A stretch of 64,000 nt of DNA from Lineus longissimus (lineage: Eukaryota; Nemertea; Pilidiophora; Heteronemertea; Lineidae): contig NC_088324.1 in the NCBI RefSeq assembly GCF_910592395.1, positions 6,228,953 through 6,292,952 of the forward strand, in the 5' to 3' direction. The position numbers were made by a program, and so were the translations under genes. The notes under the pieces were generated by a model. The model was not told the origin of the DNA, made no database searches, and worked only from the letters and a program-made list of their open reading frames with translations. This document shows, in pieces, positions 56,980-64,000 of the stretch; positions within the stretch are counted from its first letter, which is position 1, and every line of letters begins with the position of its first letter.

Positions 56980-59900
56980 GTAAAATAGAGACCACGATAT
57001 AAGGGCATTGTTGTTTCCAACAAGTTAGTCAGTGATTTGGCTTTAACTTACGAACATAACCTGAAGTCAAAGTACACGCTATATTCGTGACGTAACATGT
57101 TTGAATAACTGGCCTCGGCCTAGAACACCGATGATGGGCCAGACGAACATGTGTTAATGCTGAAAGATGAAATGCTTGTGACCACGTACGGGGGGGGGAG
57201 CTGTTCTTAATTAAAGTCTCTATAGTTTAAGTATTCGCTGCAAGAAACTGTCGTTTATGGGTTCTAGTACTTGTTTCACAAACGCTTATTAGAAATATTA
57301 CAAATACTAATGTTATTATAATATGATTGTTAGCTCTTCTGGATTACAAGCTTGATGGATCTGATCCGGATATACGGTTTGTATATCACAGTACATATAC
57401 AGTAAGTAGTTTGAATTTTATCGGTCTTTTCGCAAGTTAGGCCAAACCTTATTAAAGAGTGCGTAATGGGTACAAGAGGGGTGTTCAAAGCACACACTAC
57501 CGCAAGGAAGATTATGACACAATCAGGACAGATTGTCCTGTCATAGGATAATGTTTAATTCATGTCATTTGAAAATGACATGAGTAAGCCAGAGTTTGAA
57601 GAAAGCATTGATTCATTCTGATTTGAATGATCACTTAACTTTGAATGGGCCTAGATCAGTAGATGACTGACCAACACTAAAGCTGACCTGTCCGAAATTA
57701 CACTTTATTTCCAATCATGAAAAATTCAGTACATTCGGTTTTTAAAAATGTCCTTTTCTAAATCAATTCTTATTACTTTTAAGGTACATTCAGATTTCTG
57801 ACCATAGGAACAGTTGAATTATAAGGCATCACCTGGACCATAATTCTCAAGGTCATCAAAATCAATCTCACTGTCCTCAGCATCTTCATTTGCATCTTCG
57901 AGAAGGTCATTAGCAATATTTCTGTACTCCCCGTTTTCATTCGGGACGAGTCCGGCTACCTGAAAGGCACGTGCTGTGGATTCAGGAGAGACGTCATCCG
58001 AAGCTCGACTATGTAGAACAGATGCAAGGGGTATTCTGGGACAGGTGCCATCGGCTGCAGTATTTGCATGCTTCCAGTCTTTCCAGCGGCGCTGACGTGA
58101 GCTTTAAATGCCCTCTTAATGGTCAAGTCCAAAGGTTGACTCATAGATGTGCACCGCGCGCGAATGTTATCAAGGAGTACACCAGCTCCTACAATAGGGG
58201 CACAGAATTCATCAGCCAAGTGAGGTCTAAACTGATCTAAGAGTAAAAGCCTTGTATTTGGTTCAAATTCACCAATGAATGGAGAAAAGACTTCATCAAG
58301 CCAATGTTGGAGTGTGTCATGATTCTTCCACCCTGACCGTGATGAAGTGACACGGACATTTTCAGGAATGTTTCTAAGTCCACGAATTTCTCGGATGAAG
58401 CCTGGTTCTCTGAACACAATATGGGCTGGCATTTTTTTCCCATTAGATCGAATTGTCAACCCAACGGTACATCCTTATGTAGAATTGCCCCTTGAAGTTT
58501 TAACGTCAACATCCCTCTATCCCGGAGTAGCTGCCGTATACATGGGCAGAAAGTCAGACTGACAAAAGGTTTCATTCATATTGTAAATTGTATGTTGTCA
58601 CACTGTGTCCCTGACGTTTCCTTGAAATCGGCGGTAACGCTCATTAGCGTCAGCTGGAATCGAAGTCGTGTTTCTTGTCTTGCGACGAAATACAATACGT
58701 TTCCGTATCAAGAAATTGCTGATCCATCCTGGAGAGCACTGAAAGATGGACCGCTCCGGCCGGTTCAAAGGTAGTTGTCTCTATCATGACCTGGAAGCTC
58801 ATCCCACCAGCGGTGAAATTCCAGCTCGGCAGCATGGACCAGATCACCTCTGGAGACGGGGTGGGCAAGACGAGAAATTCGAGAAATCGGTTGTGAACCT
58901 GCTCCTCCACTTGTGGCCACCATCCGTCGTGGTCGCTTCTGACCCTGCTACTTGGAGCATTGTTCTCGGCCTGCTCCATTAACGTTTCCCGACTTACTAT
59001 CCATCTTCGCAATGACGTAACTGCTAACCTGAAGCGTCTGGCATACTCTGCCACATTAAGCAGCCAACCATGTTCAATCGCATGTTCGCAATCGAGGACG
59101 TGGCGCAATGGTGCAGTTACACTATAGCTGTTGTGACGTCTTGGTAGTCTAGAACTAGCAACTTCATCATCATTTTCGCATTGGGCATTATCTCCAGCTG
59201 GAAAAGGTCTGTCTCTCCACCAGGAAAAGGTCTGTCCTGAAGCTCATAGGCCTGCTTGTACCATAAACCTACCTGTACCTATTACATCACGGCAATAATC
59301 GAGTCAAACAGACCACTCTCATGGGGACATCAAGCCTGGCTGAAAATTGATTAGGCCAAGTTGACGCTACTCCCGACCCCAGGATCTAATGCTTACCTGA
59401 TTTCTCCCATTGTGGGCCTCAAATTGGTTTTGGCTGTAAACTAGGCCGAAGACCGATAAAATGGTAATAGGCAGGTTTCGCACCGTTACGAACTACGAAA
59501 ACCGAGCACGAAAATCGAAAGAAGACGTAGAAATATTCTCAGAGGGGAGCAAAATCTAAAGTCTTCTCCTGCTTGTTGGCTGGGGAAGCCTAATGTAACG
59601 AAGAATTAGAAATAGTTTTATTATAATAGTGGATGAAAATCAATAGTCTTCACCAGCCAACAAGCTTAATTAAAAACATCACCTTACAACCGGAAAGCAA
59701 CTATCACTTATATGTTTACCATCCCGTGACCAGCTCAATTTTTATCTTTTTTATTTCGCAGCCTATCTGGAAATGCGAAGTACGTGGAGTCCCTAGCTTT
59801 TGGGAAAGTGCTTCAGTTTAATGATAAGCACGCATCTGCAACTCTACCTTATATAAATACATTCAAATACAAACAGATTACAATTACCTTTTATATAAGA

Positions 59901-62065
59901 TTCCTTACGAACAAACTTGCCCAGAATATGTGGGTACGTTTCTATACTGATGTAGAAAGAATTAGCGTAGGAGATAACCCACACAAGGAAGTGGAGATTG
60001 GTGTTTGGCACACGGATACCTCAAAACATATCAATGCACGACACTTTTTCCACTTTTCAGTCGGCTATCAATCGATTGTCAGTCGCAAATGTTGGCAGCA
60101 TTTTGCTGTTACAATTACCAGGAATATATCTACTCCTAAGACCCATGTCAAACTTTATAGGAACGGGAACCTCTTAAGAATGACAAAGTATAAGCGATAT
60201 AAAAAAACGCATATGTGGAGAAAGGTTTCATTTTTGAGTAAATTCATTCATATGAATCAAATGTCGAATTTTAGGTTTTACCCAACTATCGTGACAAAAC
60301 TTGATATTTCAAGGGGCAAAAAAAGAGGTAGGTTGGTCAACTCGTTAATTATCTGAGCCGGAGGGCTTCACCACGACTTTGAAAACGAGTTTAATATTTT
60401 CATATGATGCACTGGTCCGAATAGGAATTTTAGGATATTATTGTGCTGGGAGACGTAGTTTTCTTGTGAAAATTTGAATTCATGTTGACATGAGACGACT
60501 GTAATTCACCATCCAATCAGTCGTTAATGGGCATCATCAGATACCTATGCTAATCAAATAAAAAATCAGCATCGGTCGGTATGGTTTAACCAAATTCTTA
60601 TGTCAGGAAAACATCAGGACAATGGCCAATATTACTGCAGTTCATCATACGTTATCAGCAAGTCGGTATTTCGAGGACGAAATATACTATGGAAATGTTA
60701 GTCTACATATGCAAGTTGTGGCAATATTTAGATTTTTTAGCATGCGAAATGTCCCCAAACCTCTTCGGCACAAGCAGCTTGTTTTTAAAGGAATGGGTTT
60801 ATTTTTCTCCTGTTTCTTAGCAAACAATACTTCTGAATGTTTTTGACGTTCTGTAAATTTTGTTTGTACTCTTAGTTATACAAAAGACTATTTTCGTAAA
60901 TGTTCCCCCTCAAACCTTCACCTCACTAACAGGGTCACTGAAGACAGTGTTGCTTTGCCGTGATAACTTAGGAATAGATGACGAATTTACGCACTGCCAG
61001 TGTATTTTTATGTGTTCAAGCAATTACAGGTTACGTCATCTGCCGCCGAGGTTGTAAAAAGGAAACATTTATATCTACAGCAAGACGTCACAGCGTAGAT
61101 CCATGGCTCCATGCAGCGGCTTACTAGTGCATCGGTCCTCATAGAGAGGATCGACGCATGGAGGGCTGACTCGGTTCAAATCGGAGTCAACATCGGAATA
61201 GCATGATAATTCGAGCAGATTTTGAATTTTTCCTTTTTTTGTGAAATTTGTCGATGGTAACAACTTTGTAGAGGTGACTGGGCAGCCGACAGCTTGGGAA
61301 TACTGCCCTTCAATTTCTATTACCAACGGTCCTCCGAAGAAGCATATTTCGGCTCAAATTTAAATATTAGCTTCTTGTCTCCTCCAATAATGAACATTTT
61401 GGAATAGCTATATTAGTATAATTAGAGAAATATTGGCATCTGTTCAACAAGATAGCTGCGGAAACATGAGCATTAGTTGCAGCGAACATATGCCGAACAG
61501 GTTATATCGAGGGGAAGTTGCTGAAAACAATGCATAGGCCTATTCGTGAATGTGGCAGTTGTCTTTATGTCTATAAACACCTCGAGAGCTTTTTCAAGTA
61601 ATAAAAGCTTATCAGCTATCCAGATCAGAGTCCAATATATTTACAGTAATATAGTCATATGTCTATAGTAAGAATAGTTCCTTATATGTAAATTGTCGAT
61701 CAGACGAATGCTAAGCCAGCTATGTGCCAAAGTATAAACCAGGCACAAGACCAATGATACTGGGTCAATGAAGTTTTGTTAATGCTTTCGATTCTTCCGT
61801 AGCATTCTTGTTCACCAAACAAGGAACAGTGCACGAAACTTTACAAGAATTAGTAGTTGTGGACCATATTCGATCTAAGCTTGATTGTACCAGAGAATGC
61901 TTGAGACAATTCATGACTAGTGAGGCAGAAAGGTGTCTCGGGTTCCTTTACGAAGTCAGAAGGACCAGTTGTGCGGTTTACCAAGTATTTGTGTCGATCA
62001 CATATTTAAATAAATATGGAGCGACGACAACAAGGTATCAACGACAGGAATTTGCATGTACCTAA
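56880..62065 (+). CDS. Gene copy G: secreted LamG-like + PAN-like protein (4 exons, intact)
   Basis: Exons: 56880-56979, 57334-57376, 59762-60327 and 61803-62065. The sum is 972 nt, 323 residues. Closest to copy D, with which it shares the truncated right end of the intronic pogo element. The exon 1 donor is GTAAAA instead of GTAAGA. The PAN exon has YQVF and a changed tail (SITYLNKYG). Confidence 0.57.
57400..59461 (-). mobile_element. pogo/Tigger-like DNA transposon, unit 7, right end deleted
   Basis: Same right-end deletion as unit 4. It also lacks about 60 bases around the transposase start (junction near 59171). Confidence 0.8.
57819..59170 (-). pseudogene. pogo/Tigger-like transposase, unit 7, broken
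   Basis: Start region deleted, frame break near 58775 as in unit 4. Asn at the first catalytic site and SQPLDL at the last. Confidence 0.72.
59762..60327 (+). CDS. LamG-like exon of copy G (intact, class I)
   Basis: 566 nt open frame after a strong pyrimidine tract and CGCAG acceptor. QNMWVRFYTDVERISVG in the variable window, LDISRGKKR at the end. Confidence 0.62.
61803..62065 (+). CDS. PAN/Apple-like terminal exon of copy G
   Basis: 263 nt, phase 1, intact. SEAERCLGFLYEVRRTSC core, ends QEFACT-stop. Confidence 0.55.
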
Positions 62066-63201
62066 AGTAATAGAGCTCACTATCTAAGGAACAAAGCAAG
62101 ATATTACATTTTCATTGAAAACAAGTTGTTGCAAATCATCTGACCCATCTTCTCTGAAAATGGCATGACGATAGCTCTGATAATAAGTGAGCTGCGAGAT
62201 AACGACTGAGATGAACAAAAGACAAGGTAGCTCATCAATGTGGTACAAATTAGTTACCGGACTGAAAAATCTAACCCATTTGCACAACTTCACATATTAC
62301 CTATTATCCCTGAAAGTAAAAGCTCTCCGCCATGCAGGGTGAATCCCCGTTACAGGTAACTATGCAGCGACGTCAAGCCGATATCAACTACAGGAATTTT
62401 GAAAATTAAATCACAGCGAGTGGAGCTGCAAAATGATAATATGCTCCTAGGATGACTGTACGGAAAGTTCGGGTGTCAAGGGGAAAAGGAAATGGGAAAA
62501 GCGTAATGCTGAAAGTATAAATCGCTTGAAATCTGCGGGGTTTTTTGGTTGATGCGTTTGATAACAAGTTAGACCTGTAAGAAAGGCAATCTAATGAAGA
62601 AAAACGCCGACTCAAATAACGCATGAGAGGATAATAATGACGCAATTAGTCACAAACCACTCAATATTGATGACTCATCGAAAGACTTTAAAAATCTATA
62701 TCGTAAATGATGACTTGGATATTTGTACAAATTTTGACTTTCGCTCTTATAAATTGATGATATGTACCACACACATAGTACAAACAATGAGAGCATTGCT
62801 GTAAACACAATTGAAAGTTATTCTGAAAATTGTGATCATTGATACCTTTTTTATTGGCTACCCGATATATCCTTTCAAACTCAATCTACTTTCCACTCAA
62901 GCAAAAAATGATTTATTAATAACAATGACACAAGAAACATTTTGTTTCTCATAGCGAGAACTCGATCAATATAATATATAGATATTAAACGTATTGACTT
63001 CATATAGATCATATAATGTAATATTACAACGGCGAATTCAAAGCAAAACTGGACATCCCATCGCTATTTTCCAAATGGTTCAAGGCACTAGGTCGTATTC
63101 GACTTGGTACAAGAGTAAGACCGATTATGACAGTTGATCGGAATCATGGCATAGACTCCAAAAACGTGCTGTTAATTGACTTCAACTTTTGTTGGTGTTT
63201 G

Positions 63202-63651
63202 ATGGTGGCATCAGTGATGATTTCGTTGTCATACTTAATGTGCATATGTGTGCTTATAACACTTAATATAGGAGGTGTGACTGCTGGCTCTCCCCCGAAG
63301 GGTAAGACAGAGACCACGATATAAGGGCATTGTTGTTCCCAACAAGTTAGTCAGAGATTTGGCTTTAACTTACGAACATAACGTGAAGTCAAAGTACACG
63401 CTATATTCGTGACCTAACATGTTTGAACAACTGACCTCGGGCTAGAACACCGATGATGGGCCAGACGACCATGTGTTAATGAGAGATGAAATGCTTATGA
63501 CCACGTGCGGGGGGGGGGGGCTGTCCTCAATTAAAGTCATTATAGTTTAAGTATTCGCTGCAAGAAACTGTCGTTTATGGGTTCTTGTTATTATAATATG
63601 ATTGTTAGCTCTTCTGGATTACAAGCTTGATGGATCTGATCCGGATATACG
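63202..63651 (+). pseudogene. Gene copy H: exons 1-2 only, exons 3-4 deleted
   Basis: Exon 1 63202-63301 is intact (donor AAGG|GTAAGA). Exon 2 63609-63651 is present, but the preceding branch-point region TACTAAT is deleted. At 63854/63855 the pogo element jumps directly to sequence that normally lies about 25 bases after the PAN exon, so the LamG and PAN exons are missing. Either a genuine internal deletion of about 5 kb or an assembly collapse. Confidence 0.65.
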
Positions 63652-63674
63652 GTTTGTATATCACAGTACATATG

Positions 63675-63854
63675 CAGTAAGTAGTTTGAATTTCATCGGT
63701 CTTTTCGCAAGTTAGGCCAAACCTTATCAAAGTGTGCGTAATGGGTATAAGAGGGGTGTTCAAAGCACACACTACCGCAAGGAATATTATGACACGATCA
63801 GGACAGATTGTCCTGTCATAGGATAATGTTTAATTCATGCCATTTGAAAAAGAC
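63675..63854 (-). mobile_element. pogo/Tigger-like element fragment, unit 8
   Basis: Left TIR CAGTAAGTAG with the flanking TA mutated to TG. Only 180 bases remain before the deletion junction. Confidence 0.7.
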
Positions 63855-64000
63855 CAAAGCAAGATATTACATTTTCATTGAAAACAAGTTGTTGTAAATC
63901 ATCTAACTCATCTTCTCTGAAAATGGCATGACGATAGCATTGATAATAAGAGAGTTGCGAGCTAACGACTAAGATAAACAAAAAACAAGGTAGCTCATCA

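Larger units (their letters stand above)
1..64000 (+). repeat. Tandem array of ~6.4 kb gene units (eight units, last one deleted)
   Basis: The same sequence order recurs head to tail with starts at 1, 6397, 21203, 29970, 36480, 42890, 57024 and 63346, each marked by GTTAGTCAGTGATT or a close variant just after the exon 1 splice donor. Unit lengths are 6396, 14806, 8767, 6510, 6410, 14134 and 6322 bases. The long ones are explained by transposon insertions. Order inside a unit is: poly-G tract, exon 2, antisense pogo element, hairpin, LamG exon, PAN exon, spacer, promoter region, exon 1 of the next copy. Copies are nearly identical over long stretches, so the array is young or homogenised. Confidence 0.95.

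Noticed and set aside
1-64000. Array as rRNA, tRNA, histone or satellite repeats
   Set aside because: No conserved RNA motifs or histone frames; the unit contains a spliced gene and a transposon instead.

Overview
This looks like nuclear DNA of an animal, most likely a marine invertebrate. The evidence is spliced exons with GT/AG borders, a signal-peptide + LamG-like + PAN/Apple-like protein typical of metazoan secreted proteins, and a dense mix of animal transposons (pogo/Tigger, Tc1, PIF/Harbinger, BEL/Pao). I cannot name the species. There are no bacterial features.

The window is one head-to-tail tandem array of a unit of about 6.4 kb. Units start at 1, 6397, 21203, 29970, 36480, 42890, 57024 and 63346; the last one is internally deleted and runs off the end. 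Each unit carries most of one gene copy (+ strand). The four exons are: exon 1 (signal peptide, 100 nt), exon 2 (43 nt), exon 3 (LamG-like, 563-575 nt) and exon 4 (PAN-like, always 263 nt). Intron phases are 1, 2, 1, and the exon sums in the four intact copies (B, D, F, G) are 981, 972, 969 and 972 nt, all divisible by three. Exon 1 of each copy sits at the end of one unit and exons 2-4 lie in the next. Copies A, C and E have nonsense or frameshift damage in the LamG exon, and copy H has lost exons 3-4.

A pogo/Tigger-like transposon of about 2.1 kb (TA target, TIR starting CAGTAAG) lies antisense in intron 2 of every unit, so it was there before the array grew. Its transposase is broken in every unit, and its first catalytic Asp is Asn wherever that site survives.

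Later insertions decorate single units or blocks. A young BEL/Pao LTR element (8941-17167) sits in copy B. A Tc1-like element and a repeat of about 1.4 kb rich in TGACCT half-sites are shared by units 3 and 6. A two-gene PIF/Harbinger element (43401-47628) is nested inside the unit 6 pogo element, and a GC-rich foldback insertion is unique to unit 6.

Shared lesions pair unit 1 with 5, unit 3 with the right part of 6, and unit 4 with 7. The array therefore also grew by block duplication, and unit 6 looks recombinant. The candidate undescribed system is the tandem LamG-PAN secreted gene family. Its copies fall into two LamG classes that differ mostly in one window of about 55 residues.
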